Source of the DNA: Zeimonas sp003577305
Lineage (GTDB): Bacteria; Pseudomonadota; Gammaproteobacteria; Burkholderiales; Burkholderiaceae_E
Reading direction: 5' to 3'
Assembly (NCBI GenBank): GCA_030263385.1
Contig: SZOX01000011.1
Coordinates: 1 to 64,000 of the forward strand
DNA: 64,000 nucleotides
Under the pieces are notes generated by a model that did no database searches, was not told where the DNA came from, and saw only the letters and a program-made list of their open reading frames with translations. Below, piece after piece: positions 8,343 to 16,563 of the stretch (within the stretch, counting starts at the first letter, position 1; every line of letters begins with the position of its first letter). The position numbers and the translations under genes are program-made.

Positions 8343-11300
8343 CTAACCGTGCAGCGCCTGCAGTGCCCTCTGCAGGCGCTTGACCGAGACCGGCATCGGC
8401 GTGCGCAGTTCCTGCGCGAACAGCGAGACGCGCAACTCCTCGAGAAGCCAGCGCAGTTCCTCCAGCCGGGCGTCGGACTGGCCGCGTCGCTGCGCCGACA
8501 GGCGCCGCCAGGCCTGCAGCAGCGGCGCCAGCTCGGCCGCCTTCTGCGCGTCGCGCGCCGGATCGTTGCGCAGCTTCTCGAGCCTGAGTTCGATCGCCTT
8601 CAGGTAGCGCGGCAGGTGGCGCAGTTGCGCCGGCGGCGTCGCGGTGACGAAGCGCTTCGGCATCAGCGCACGCAATTGCGCGTCGATGTCGGCGACGACC
8701 GTGGCGGGCGGCTTCGCCGCGCCCAGCCTGCGCAGCGCCGCCGCATGCGCCGACAGGATCTCCGCGACCGTGCGCGCCAGCTCCTGCCCCACCAGGTTCA
8801 GCCGCGAGCGGGCCTGCGCCACGCGTGCGGCGAAAGCCTCTGCGTCGGCAGGCAGCGAATCGGCCATGCAGGCGCGTTCGATCGAGGCCTCGACCAGTTC
8901 GCGCCGCAGGTCCTCGGCGCCGCCGAAGCCCGCGTAGAGCAGCGACATCCGCTGGAACTCGGGGATGTGCTTCTCGAAGTATTTCAGCGGTTCGCGCAGG
9001 GCGATCGCGAACAGCCGCCGCAGCCCGGCGCGATGCGTCGCCGCCGCCTGTGCCGGATCGTCGAACAACCGCAGTTCCACCGCCTCGCCGACGTCGACCA
9101 GCGCCGGATAGCCGATCACGGTCTGCTCGCGCCCGCCCACGCATTGCTCGAGCTCCATCAGCTCGGGCAGCGCGCCGAACGACCAGTCGGTGTGGCGTTG
9201 GCCCGCAGCCGAGGTTGCCATTGCGGCCACAGTCGCGGTGTCGGGCGCGGTGTCGGGCGCCGCGGCGGGCGCGGTGGCGGCCGCGGCGCCATCGGCTGCG
9301 CCCACCGCCTTCGCCGCCTTCGCCGCCAGCGCCGCGAACGCCGCCTGGAATGCGCCCTGCGCGCGCGGGCCGTGCTCGGCACGCAGCGCCGCGAGCTGGC
9401 GCGAGCTCGCGAGCACGGCGCCGTGCGCGTCGACCAGCCGGAAATTCATCGACAGGTGCGGCGCGAGCGTCTCGGGACGGAAATCGGCGGGCGACGCGCT
9501 CAGGCCCTTGTCCTCGCGCAGGTCTTCCACCAGCGCCTCGACCAGCGAACGGCTGCCTTCGCGCCCACGCCAGCGCTCGACGAAGCCTTCGGCCCACGCG
9601 GACAGCGGCACCAGATGCCGACGCAGCCGCTGCGGCAACGACTTCGCCAGCGCCTGCACCTTCTCCTTCAGCATGCCGGGCACCAGCCACTCGCAGCGCA
9701 GTGCGTCGACCTGGTTCAGCACCGCCAGCGGCACCGACATCGTGACGCCGTCGTCGCTGGCGCCGGGGTCGAAGCGGTATTCGAGGTCGAACTCCAGTCC
9801 GCGCATCACGAGGCGCCGCGGGAACGACTCGGCACCCACCGCATCGGCGCCTTTCCTGAGCAACGCGTCGCGCGACAGCAGCAGCAGGTCGGGGTCGGCA
9901 CGCGAGGCCTCGCGCCACCAGCGCTCGAGCGCCCGGGCCGAATGCACGTGCTGCGGAATGCGCGCGTCGTACCAGTCGTACAGGTCGCGCTCGTCGACGA
10001 GCAGCTCGGGGCGCCGGATGCGTTGCTCGAGCGCCTCGATCTCGGCCACGAGCCGCCGGTTGTGCTCGAAGAAGCGCAGGCGGCTGTCCCAGTCGCCGCC
10101 GACCAGCGCCTCGCGGATCATCAGCTCGCGCGACAGGCGCGGATCGATCGGCCCGTAGTTCACGCGCCGCTGCGCGTAGATCGTCAGTCCGTAGAGCACG
10201 CCGCGCTCGCTGGCCACCGCCTGGCCGGCGCTCTTCGACCATGCGGCGTCGGACCAGCTGCGCCGGATCAGGTGCGCGCCGGCGCGTTCGATCCAGGCCG
10301 GCTCGATGCGCGCCACGGTGCGCGCGTACAGGCGTGCGGTCTCGATCATTTCGGCGGCCATCACCCAGCGCGGCTGCTTCTTCGCCAGCGCCGATCCGGG
10401 GTGGATCGCGAACTTCGTCTGGTGGGTGCCGGAGTACTGCAGGTCGTCGGGGGCCTTGAAGCCGAGGTTGCCCAGCAGGCCGGCGAGCAGCGCCTGGTGA
10501 ATCGCCTCGAAACCGGCCGGGCTCGTGTTGGCGCGCCACTTCAGCGTGCGCGTCGCCTCGACGAGCTGCGCGTGCACGTCGGCCCACTCGCGCAGCCGGC
10601 GCGTCGACAGGAACTCGCGCCCGAGCCGCTGCGCGAGCCTGCGGTTCGATTCCTTCTCCGCCTGCGCCTGCACCCAGTAGTCCCACAGCTTCACGTACGA
10701 GAGGAAGTCGGACTTCTCGTCGGCGAAGCGCCGGTGCGCCTGGTCGGCCGCCTGCTGCGCCTCGAGCGGCCGCTCGCGCGGATCCTGCGACGACAGCGCG
10801 GCGGCGATCACCGCCACTTCGCGCAGGCTACCGAGCTCGCGCGCCGCGAGCAGCATGCGGCCGATGCGCGGGTCCACCGGAAGCTGCGACAGCTGCCGCC
10901 CGATCGCAGTGAGCTCGTGCGCCTCGTCCACCGCGCCCAGTTCCTGCAGCAGCGCGTAGCCGTCGGCGATCGCCTTGCGCGGCGGGGGATCGAGGAACGG
11001 GAACTGCTCGACGTCGGCCAGCCGCAGCGCCTTCATCCGCAGGATCACCGCCGCCAGCGACGAGCGCAGGATCTCGGGGTCGGTGAAGCGCGGCCGCTTC
11101 GCAAGATCGGCCTCGTCGTAGAGCCGGATGCACACGCCGTCGGCGACGCGTCCGCAGCGCCCGGCGCGCTGGTTGGCGGCGGCCTGCGAGATCGGCTCGA
11201 CCTGCAGCTGCTCCACCTTGCCGCGATAGCGGTAGCGCTTGACGCGCGCCAGCCCCGGGTCGACCACGTAGCGAATGCCGGGAACGGTGAGCGAAGTCTC

Positions 11301-12287
11301 GGCGACGTTGGTGGCCAGCACGATGCGTCGCCCGCGCGAGCCAGCGAACACGCGCTGCTGCTCGGCCGCCGACAGGCGCGAATACAGCGGCAGCAGCTCG
11401 ATCGGCCCGCGCGCCCAGGGCGAGCCGCTGCGCGCCGCGCTCTCGCGCGCGTGCAGCCGGCGCAGGTGCTCGGCGACGTCGCGGATCTCGCGCTCGCCGG
11501 GCAGGAACACCAGCACGTCGCCGGGCGCCTCGCGCCACAGCGTCTCGATCGCCTCGTCGATCCGCGACGGCAGGTCCGACTCGTCCTCGTCGTCGCGGTG
11601 GCGGTCGTCGAAGCCCTGGTAGCGGATCTCCACCGGATAGAGCCGCCCCGAGACTTCGATCACCGGCGCCGGCTCGATGCGCTCGCCCGCAGGCCCGGTG
11701 CGCCGCCCGAAATGCCGGGCGAAGCGCTCGGCGTCGATCGTCGCCGAGGTGATGACCAGTTTCAGGTCGTCGCGCCGCGGCCCTTCGATCAGCTGCTTCA
11801 GGTAGCCGAGCAGGAAGTCGATGTTCAGGCTGCGCTCGTGCGCCTCGTCGACGATCAGCGTGTCGTACTGCGCGAGCAGCGGATCCGACATCGTCTCGGC
11901 CAGCAGGATCCCGTCGGTCATCAGCTTGATCGTGGCGCCGGGCGACAGCGTCTCGTCGAAGCGGATCTTGTGGCCCACGTGCACGCCCGGAGGCGAGCCG
12001 AGTTCTTCGGCGATGCGCCGGGCCACCGAGGTCGCCGCCAGCCGCCGCGGCTGCGTGTGGCCGATCAGCCCGGCACGGCCGCCGCCGGCCATCGCGCAGA
12101 TCTTGGGAAGCTGGGTCGTCTTGCCCGATCCGGTCTCGCCGCAGACGATGACCACCGGATGGCGCCGGATCGCCTCGGCGATCTCGTCGCGGCGCGCCGA
12201 GACCGGCAGCGACTCGGGAAAGCGCAGCGCAGGCAGCGCCCGCAGCGGCGCCGCGGGCCGCTGCACGGTGCGCTGCCGGGAAGACAT
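8343..12287 (-). CDS. hrpA: ATP-dependent RNA helicase HrpA
   Basis: A 1314-residue DEAH-box helicase, the usual length for HrpA (about 1300). Helicase motifs in order are GETGSGKT (motif I, about residue 50), DEAH (motif II, about 148), SAT (motif III) and QRAGRCGR (motif VI). They are followed by the winged-helix/HA2/OB-fold region and the long HrpA-specific C-terminus. An Ala/Thr-rich linker interrupts the C-terminal half. HrpA processes daa-type fimbrial mRNA in E. coli and helps rescue stalled ribosomes. The gene is transcribed divergently from argA, with only 22 nt between the start codons. Confidence 0.95.
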   Translation of the reverse strand: MSSRQRTVQRPAAPLRALPALRFPESLPVSARRDEIAEAIRRHPVVIVCGETGSGKTTQLPKICAMAGGGRAGLIGHTQPRRLAATSVARRIAEELGSPPGVHVGHKIRFDETLSPGATIKLMTDGILLAETMSDPLLAQYDTLIVDEAHERSLNIDFLLGYLKQLIEGPRRDDLKLVITSATIDAERFARHFGRRTGPAGERIEPAPVIEVSGRLYPVEIRYQGFDDRHRDDEDESDLPSRIDEAIETLWREAPGDVLVFLPGEREIRDVAEHLRRLHARESAARSGSPWARGPIELLPLYSRLSAAEQQRVFAGSRGRRIVLATNVAETSLTVPGIRYVVDPGLARVKRYRYRGKVEQLQVEPISQAAANQRAGRCGRVADGVCIRLYDEADLAKRPRFTDPEILRSSLAAVILRMKALRLADVEQFPFLDPPPRKAIADGYALLQELGAVDEAHELTAIGRQLSQLPVDPRIGRMLLAARELGSLREVAVIAAALSSQDPRERPLEAQQAADQAHRRFADEKSDFLSYVKLWDYWVQAQAEKESNRRLAQRLGREFLSTRRLREWADVHAQLVEATRTLKWRANTSPAGFEAIHQALLAGLLGNLGFKAPDDLQYSGTHQTKFAIHPGSALAKKQPRWVMAAEMIETARLYARTVARIEPAWIERAGAHLIRRSWSDAAWSKSAGQAVASERGVLYGLTIYAQRRVNYGPIDPRLSRELMIREALVGGDWDSRLRFFEHNRRLVAEIEALEQRIRRPELLVDERDLYDWYDARIPQHVHSARALERWWREASRADPDLLLLSRDALLRKGADAVGAESFPRRLVMRGLEFDLEYRFDPGASDDGVTMSVPLAVLNQVDALRCEWLVPGMLKEKVQALAKSLPQRLRRHLVPLSAWAEGFVERWRGREGSRSLVEALVEDLREDKGLSASPADFRPETLAPHLSMNFRLVDAHGAVLASSRQLAALRAEHGPRAQGAFQAAFAALAAKAAKAVGAADGAAAATAPAAAPDTAPDTATVAAMATSAAGQRHTDWSFGALPELMELEQCVGGREQTVIGYPALVDVGEAVELRLFDDPAQAAATHRAGLRRLFAIALREPLKYFEKHIPEFQRMSLLYAGFGGAEDLRRELVEASIERACMADSLPADAEAFAARVAQARSRLNLVGQELARTVAEILSAHAAALRRLGAAKPPATVVADIDAQLRALMPKRFVTATPPAQLRHLPRYLKAIELRLEKLRNDPARDAQKAAELAPLLQAWRRLSAQRRGQSDARLEELRWLLEELRVSLFAQELRTPMPVSVKRLQRALQALHG

Positions 12288-12295
12288 GGGCCGAA

Positions 12296-12303
12296 ATTAT
12301 AAT
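12296..12303. promoter_or_regulatory. Palindromic -10 box (ATTATAAT) shared by hrpA and argA
   Basis: The 22-nt gap between the two start codons contains the perfect palindrome ATTATAAT, which reads TATAAT on both strands (12298-12303 on plus; 12301-12296 on minus). With a normal 6-7 nt discriminator, the plus transcript would begin at about 12310, the A of the argA ATG. The minus transcript would begin 1-2 nt before the hrpA ATG (12287). No ribosome-binding site fits in either leader and no good -35 is visible. Confidence 0.6.
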
Positions 12304-12309
12304 GACGCG

Positions 12310-13728
12310 ATGAATGCCCCCGCACAGCCTGCCGCCCAGGCCTCCGCTGCCGCCGAGCCCAGCGCCGCCGGCAACCCCGGCGACCCCGCCGCCGCCGCCG
12401 GCACGACGCCCGGCGCCTCGCCGGAGCAGGCGCAATTCGTCGCCTGGCTGCGCCTGGTCGCGCCCTACATCCACGCGTTCCGCGGCAAGACTTTCGTGGT
12501 CGCGGTGCCCGGCGAGCTGATCCAGGCGGGCTCGCTCAATGCGCTGGTGCAAGACCTCAGCCTGCTGCACGCGATGGGCATGCGCATCGTGCTGGTGCAC
12601 GGCTCGCGGCCGCAGGTCAACGAGCAGCTGAGGCTGCGCGGCGTGCAGGCGCACTACGCCGAAGGGCTGCGCATCACCGACCCGGTGGCGCTCGAGTGCG
12701 CCAAGGAAGCGTCGGGCGAAATCCGCCTCGACCTCGAAGCCGCGTTCTCGCAGGGGCTGCCGAACACGCCGATGGCGCACTCCGCGGTGCGGGTGGTTTC
12801 GGGCAACCTGGTCACGGCGCGGCCGGTCGGCATCGTCGACGGCGTCGACTACCAGCAGACCGGGCTGGTGCGCAAGATCGACGTGCAGACGATCCGTTTC
12901 GCGCTCAACAGCGGCGCGATGGTGCTGCTGTCGCCGCTGGGCTATTCGCCCACCGGCGAGGCGTTCAACCTGAGCATGGAAGACGTCGCCGCCAGCACCG
13001 CGATCGCGCTCGACGCCGACAAGCTGATCGTGCTGGCCGAAACCGGCGGCGTCTTCGATGCCGACGGCAGCCTGCGCCGCGAAGTCTCCGAAGCCGAAAC
13101 CAAGGCGCTGCTCGCGGCCGGCACGCTGCCCGAAGACACCGCCTTCACGCTGCGCCACGCGCTGCGCGCCTGCGAGGGGGGCGTCGCACGCGCGCACATC
13201 ATTCCATACGGGCTCGACGGCAGCGTGCTGCTCGAGCTCTTCCAGCACGACGGCGTGGGCACGATGCTCGTCGAGGAAACCCTGGAAGCGCTGCGCGAGG
13301 CCGGCCCCGACGACGTCGGCGGACTGCTCGCGCTGCTGCGCCCGCTCGAGGAAGACGGCACGCTGGTGCGCCGCGACCGCGGCCTGATCGAGCGCGAGAT
13401 CGCCAACTTCACCGTGATCGAGCACGACGGCGTGATCTTCGGCTGCGCCGCGCTGTACGCGTTTCCCGAAGAAGGCATCGGCGAGATGGCGGCGCTCGCG
13501 GTCAACCCGCAGGTGCAGGGACGCGGCGACGGCGAGCGGCTGCTGCAGCGCATCGAGCAGCGCGCGCGCGCCGCAGGGTTGAAGAGGGTATTCGTGCTCA
13601 CCACGCGTACCATGCACTGGTTCCTCAAGCGCGGCTTCGTGCTCGCTTCGGTCGACCAGCTGCCGAAGCAACGCCGCGGCCTGTACAACTGGCAACGCAA
13701 GTCACTGGTGCTGATCAAGCAACTGTAG
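12310..13728 (+). CDS. argA: Amino-acid N-acetyltransferase (N-acetylglutamate synthase)
   Basis: A 472-residue two-domain enzyme for the first committed step of arginine synthesis (glutamate + acetyl-CoA to N-acetylglutamate). An Ala/Pro-rich extension of about 50 residues precedes an amino-acid-kinase-like domain (VVAVPGELIQAGSLNALVQD; VLVHGSRPQVNEQL). A GNAT domain follows, with the acetyl-CoA loop VNPQVQGRGDGERLLQ and a TTRTMHWFLKRGF segment typical of ArgA. The kinase-like domain is the arginine feedback site in this family. The start lies directly under the shared -10 box; YggX follows 8 nt after the stop. Confidence 0.95.
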   Translation: MNAPAQPAAQASAAAEPSAAGNPGDPAAAAGTTPGASPEQAQFVAWLRLVAPYIHAFRGKTFVVAVPGELIQAGSLNALVQDLSLLHAMGMRIVLVHGSRPQVNEQLRLRGVQAHYAEGLRITDPVALECAKEASGEIRLDLEAAFSQGLPNTPMAHSAVRVVSGNLVTARPVGIVDGVDYQQTGLVRKIDVQTIRFALNSGAMVLLSPLGYSPTGEAFNLSMEDVAASTAIALDADKLIVLAETGGVFDADGSLRREVSEAETKALLAAGTLPEDTAFTLRHALRACEGGVARAHIIPYGLDGSVLLELFQHDGVGTMLVEETLEALREAGPDDVGGLLALLRPLEEDGTLVRRDRGLIEREIANFTVIEHDGVIFGCAALYAFPEEGIGEMAALAVNPQVQGRGDGERLLQRIEQRARAAGLKRVFVLTTRTMHWFLKRGFVLASVDQLPKQRRGLYNWQRKSLVLIKQL

Positions 13729-13736
13729 GAGTCCGG

Positions 13737-14009
13737 ATGTCGAGAACGGTGTTCTGCATCAAGCTGCAGCGCGAGGCCGAAGGCCTCGATTTCCCGCCCT
13801 ATCCGGGCGAGCTCGGCAAGCGGCTCTACGAAAACGTCTCGAAGGAGGCCTGGCAGGGCTGGATCAGGCACCAGACGATGCTGGTCAACGAGAACCGGCT
13901 GAACCTGGCCGACGCGCGCGCCCGCAAGTACCTGGCCACGCAGCTCGAAGCGTATTTCTTCGGCGAAGGCTCGGAGATGCCGCCGGGCTACGTTCCGCCG
14001 AAATCCTGA
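13737..14009 (+). CDS. yggX: Oxidative damage protection protein / probable Fe(II)-trafficking protein YggX
   Basis: A 90-residue small protein starting MSRTVFCIKLQREAEGLDFPPYPG, with the invariant Cys at residue 7 and the family motifs GLDFPPYPGELG and QTMLVNENRLN. Full length for the family. YggX protects Fe-S enzymes such as MutY against superoxide in enterobacteria. The ribosome-binding site AGGAG overlaps the argA stop codon, so it is very likely co-transcribed with argA. Confidence 0.95.
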   Translation: MSRTVFCIKLQREAEGLDFPPYPGELGKRLYENVSKEAWQGWIRHQTMLVNENRLNLADARARKYLATQLEAYFFGEGSEMPPGYVPPKS

Positions 14010-14020
14010 GAGTGAAACGA

Positions 14021-14049
14021 TGCGCGGCGCGCGTTCGCGCCGCCGCGCA
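14021..14049. terminator. GC hairpin between convergent genes
   Basis: A 13-bp stem with one bulged C and a TT loop (TGCGCGGCGCGCG / CGCGC-C-GCCGCGCA) fills the short gap between yggX and the convergent methyltransferase gene. There is no T-run on either side, so it may be a weak, Rho-assisted or 3'-end-protecting hairpin rather than a classical intrinsic terminator. Confidence 0.4.
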
Positions 14050-14055
14050 CGAGCC

Positions 14056-14643
14056 TCAGCGCTTGCGCCAGCGATAGACCCGCATCGGCGGAATGTTCAG
14101 GAACTCGGCCGACACCTCGGGCTCGCCGAGGATCGGCTTCGCGCGCTCGGCCACCGCGGCCCGGAACTGGTAGGCGACGAAGCGCCCGCCCGGCGCGAGC
14201 ACGTCGCGGATCGCCTCGATGATGCGCGTGCCCACCTCGTGCGGCATCGTCGAGAACGGAATGCCCGACAGGATCGCATCGGGCGGACGCAGCCGGTGCG
14301 CCACGATCACCTCGGCCAGCTGTTCGGCACTGCCCTGGTGCACGATCAGCCGCCGGTCGTCGATCTCGCGAATGTGGTCGGCGAAGGCCGGATCGAGTTC
14401 GATCGCCAGCAGCGTGGCCGACTCCGGCATCGCGGCCAGGATCGCCCGCGTGGTGCCGCCGGTGCCCGGGCCGAGCTCGATCACCGACTGCGCCTGCGCC
14501 ACGCCGGCCATGCGCACCATCTTTCGCTCGAGGAAGCGTGAACTCGGGATCACCGAGCCGACGTCGCGCGGCTGGCGCAGGAAACCCTTCAGGAACGCAA
14601 GCCGGTCGTCTTGCTGCGGCCGCAGCGTCTCGAAACGAAACAT
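14056..14643 (-). CDS. Class I SAM-dependent methyltransferase, phospholipid methyltransferase-like
   Basis: A 195-residue soluble methyltransferase. The SAM motif I VIELGPGTGGTTRAIL (about 54-69), the acidic motif II AIELDPAFADHI and the N-terminal DRLAFLKGFLRQPRDVGSVIPSSRFL match the rhizobial-type phosphatidylethanolamine N-methyltransferase (PmtA) and rRNA-dimethylase-like group. SGIPFSTMP occupies the position of the catalytic motif IV. It may methylate phosphatidylethanolamine toward phosphatidylcholine, but substrate assignment by sequence alone is risky in this group. It is followed by a 90-bp gap before rpiA. Confidence 0.8.
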   Translation of the reverse strand: MFRFETLRPQQDDRLAFLKGFLRQPRDVGSVIPSSRFLERKMVRMAGVAQAQSVIELGPGTGGTTRAILAAMPESATLLAIELDPAFADHIREIDDRRLIVHQGSAEQLAEVIVAHRLRPPDAILSGIPFSTMPHEVGTRIIEAIRDVLAPGGRFVAYQFRAAVAERAKPILGEPEVSAEFLNIPPMRVYRWRKR

Positions 14644-14733
14644 CGCGCAATCTCCCCCCGGACGTGATGGGTCTTGTCGTATCGGTCTTGTGGAATCGCC
14701 CGGTTCGAGCCGCCCCGGACCGACCGACGGGCC

Positions 14734-15420
14734 TCAACCCCTCGCCCCGGACGCCGTGCGACGTTCGATGCCTGTCGGCGATGCAATGATAACCATGTCG
14801 GCCCCCGACCTTGCAAACAGGCCGACCGTGACCACGCCGGGCCACTGGTTCACTTCGGACTCGAAGCCGGCGGGGTCGTCGAGTTCGAGCCCCGCCACGT
14901 CGAGGATCTGGTTGCCGTTGTCGGTGACGAAGCCGGCGCGCGGCACGGGCCGCCCGCCGAGGCCGCGCAGCCGCGAGGCGACCAGCTCGCGCGCCATCGG
15001 GATCACTTCGACCGGCAGCGGAAAGCGCCCGAGGCGCTCGACGCATTTCGACGCGTCGACGATGCAGACGAAGCGGCGGCAGGCGGCCGCAACGATTTTC
15101 TCGCGGGTGAGCGCGCCCCCGCCGCCCTTGATCATGCACAGGTGCCGATCGATCTCGTCGGCGCCATCGACGTAGACCGGGATGCTGCGGCCCTCGGCGA
15201 GCACCTGGTTCAGGTCGAGCACTTCGATGCCGTTGGCGCGCAACCGGGCGCTGCTGCGCTCGGAGCTCGAGACCGCGCCGGCGATGCTCGCGCGACGCGC
15301 GCCGAGCTCGTCGATGAACATCTCGACGGTGGAGCCGCTGCCCACCCCGACGATCGCGCCGTCGACGAGCTCGTCGAGCGCCGCGCGGGCCGCGGCGCGC
15401 TTCAGTTCGTTCTGGTTCAT
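14734..15420 (-). CDS. rpiA: Ribose-5-phosphate isomerase A
   Basis: A 228-residue enzyme interconverting ribose-5-phosphate and ribulose-5-phosphate in the pentose phosphate pathway. Motifs GVGSGSTVEMFI (phosphate binding, about 25-36), VYVDGADEID (about 81-90) and IKGGGGALTREKIVA (catalytic Asp/Glu/Lys region, about 97-111) are intact. The length is standard for RpiA. Confidence 0.96.
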   Translation of the reverse strand: MNQNELKRAAARAALDELVDGAIVGVGSGSTVEMFIDELGARRASIAGAVSSSERSSARLRANGIEVLDLNQVLAEGRSIPVYVDGADEIDRHLCMIKGGGGALTREKIVAAACRRFVCIVDASKCVERLGRFPLPVEVIPMARELVASRLRGLGGRPVPRAGFVTDNGNQILDVAGLELDDPAGFESEVNQWPGVVTVGLFARSGADMVIIASPTGIERRTASGARG

Positions 15421-15520
15421 CCGGAAAGTGTACCCGGCGCGCCGTGCCGTCCGCGAGCAGCCGCCCGGGCACGTAGCCGTGGCCGTTGCGGGTTACCGGT
15501 CTCGGCGGACGCTTCGCGCT

Positions 15521-16018
15521 TCATTGCATGACGCTGTGATACGCGGCCCCGGCGCGCACGCCGCGGATCGGCGGGACGCAGCCGCTGGCCAGGCGGGCGA
15601 GTTCGGAGATGCGCGCGATCGCCGCGGGAAACTCCGCCGCGGCGACCGGGCGCGCCAGCAGGAGTCCCTGCATCGCATGGAACTTCATGCCGGGCATCGA
15701 CACGCCGAGCAGGCGCACGAAGCTGCGATCGACTTTCAGCTTGCCGATCGGCAGGCGCGTCAGATACGAGAGCGACGAATAGCCGGTGCCGAAGTCGTCC
15801 AGCGACACGACGACGCCGAGGTCGCGCAGCGCCTGCAGCAACCCGGCAGTGTCGCCGTCGCGGGAATACAGGGCGATGCCGGCGCAGCCCGTGACGAAGC
15901 ACCCGGCGCCGGTGACGGTGAGGGGGCAGGCAAGGGTGTGCAGCAGCGCCTCGACGAGCGTGTCGATGTCCCAGGGGTCGAACGCCGCCGGCACCATGAT
16001 CGCGAATTCCTCGCCCGG
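15521..16018 (-). pseudogene. Collapsed GGDEF/EAL (cyclic-di-GMP) regulator remnant
   Basis: This open stretch joins the tail of a GGDEF domain (GEEFAIMVP through GIALYSRDGDTAGLLQAL) directly to the second half of an EAL domain (VVSLDDFGTGYSSLSYLTRLP, then IGKLKVDRSFVRLLG). It then jumps to the C-terminal EAL segment (MQGLLLARPVAAAEF). The middle of the GGDEF/EAL linker, the EAL signature itself and the segment between DRSFV and MQG are gone. In-frame deletions are the simplest explanation. The apparent N-terminus runs antisense through the tRNA region and is not meaningful. The remnant lies 3' of a tRNA cluster. Confidence 0.75.
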
Positions 16019-16179
16019 CGAAGGCGCCTGCTTCTGCTTCACGCTCGGCGAACCCGACCGTGCAGGCCGGGGCTCGCACGCGCCGGTTCGCGACGAAGCC
16101 GACCAGCGGGCCAGGACGTGCGAATGTATCGGCCGTGACCGCAGGGCGGCCGCAGGCGATTCGTTCACACGTCGGCAAA

Positions 16180-16255
16180 TGGGGTGGGCGATGGGATTCG
16201 AACCCACGACAACCGGAATCACAATCCGGGACTCTACCCCTGAGCTACGCCCACC
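16180..16255 (-). tRNA. tRNA-His (GTG)
   Basis: A 76-nt cloverleaf on the minus strand. The acceptor starts GGTGGGCG and ends CGCCCACC with an encoded CCA (16182-16180). The anticodon loop is TTGTGAT, giving GTG (His), and the T-loop is GGTTCGAATCC. The extra 5' G characteristic of tRNA-His is present. It is the last gene of a Pro-Arg-His cluster. Confidence 0.95.
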
Positions 16256-16262
16256 ATCGGGA

Positions 16263-16339
16263 TGGCCTGCCCGACAGGATTCGAACCTGTGACCCTCAGC
16301 TTAGAAGGCTGATGCTCTGTCCAACTGAGCTACGGGCAG
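16263..16339 (-). tRNA. tRNA-Arg (TCT)
   Basis: A 77-nt minus-strand tRNA. The acceptor CTGCCCG pairs with CGGGCAG, followed by discriminator G and an encoded CCA. The anticodon stem is TCAGC/GCTGA with loop CTTCTAA, so the anticodon is TCT (Arg, AGA codons). The T-arm is AGGTTCGAATCCT. Seven nt separate it from tRNA-His. Confidence 0.95.
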
Positions 16340-16403
16340 AATTCCGTCGGGGCCGAAGGCGCGCTCGATGCCGGTTCGGATGCGGCTGACATCGAAAGCG
16401 CGA

Positions 16404-16480
<77 letters not shown>

Positions 16481-16490
16481 GAGGAACGAG

Positions 16491-16496
16491 ATTGTA
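16491..16496 (-). promoter_or_regulatory. -10 box of the tRNA cluster
   Basis: TACAAT on the minus strand ends 10 nt before the first base of tRNA-Pro, which places a start of transcription about 4 nt before the mature 5' end. No convincing -35 hexamer is seen. Confidence 0.45.
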
Positions 16497-16563
16497 GCGC
16501 ACTTCCGCGCGCACGCGGCCTGCCGTCCCGACTCCAGGCCCCGGACCGTGCGGACCGCGGGCC

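Noticed and set aside
9190..9330. Low-complexity Ala/Thr/Pro stretch in hrpA as a possible insertion
   Set aside because: The frame is continuous and such linkers are common in GC-rich HrpA; no repeat borders are visible.
8349..12302. A 1317-residue plus-strand ORF opposite hrpA
   Set aside because: It is antisense to an intact HrpA with all helicase motifs. Its composition is Arg/His/Gln/Leu-rich as expected for a GC-rich shadow frame, and no domain is recognisable.
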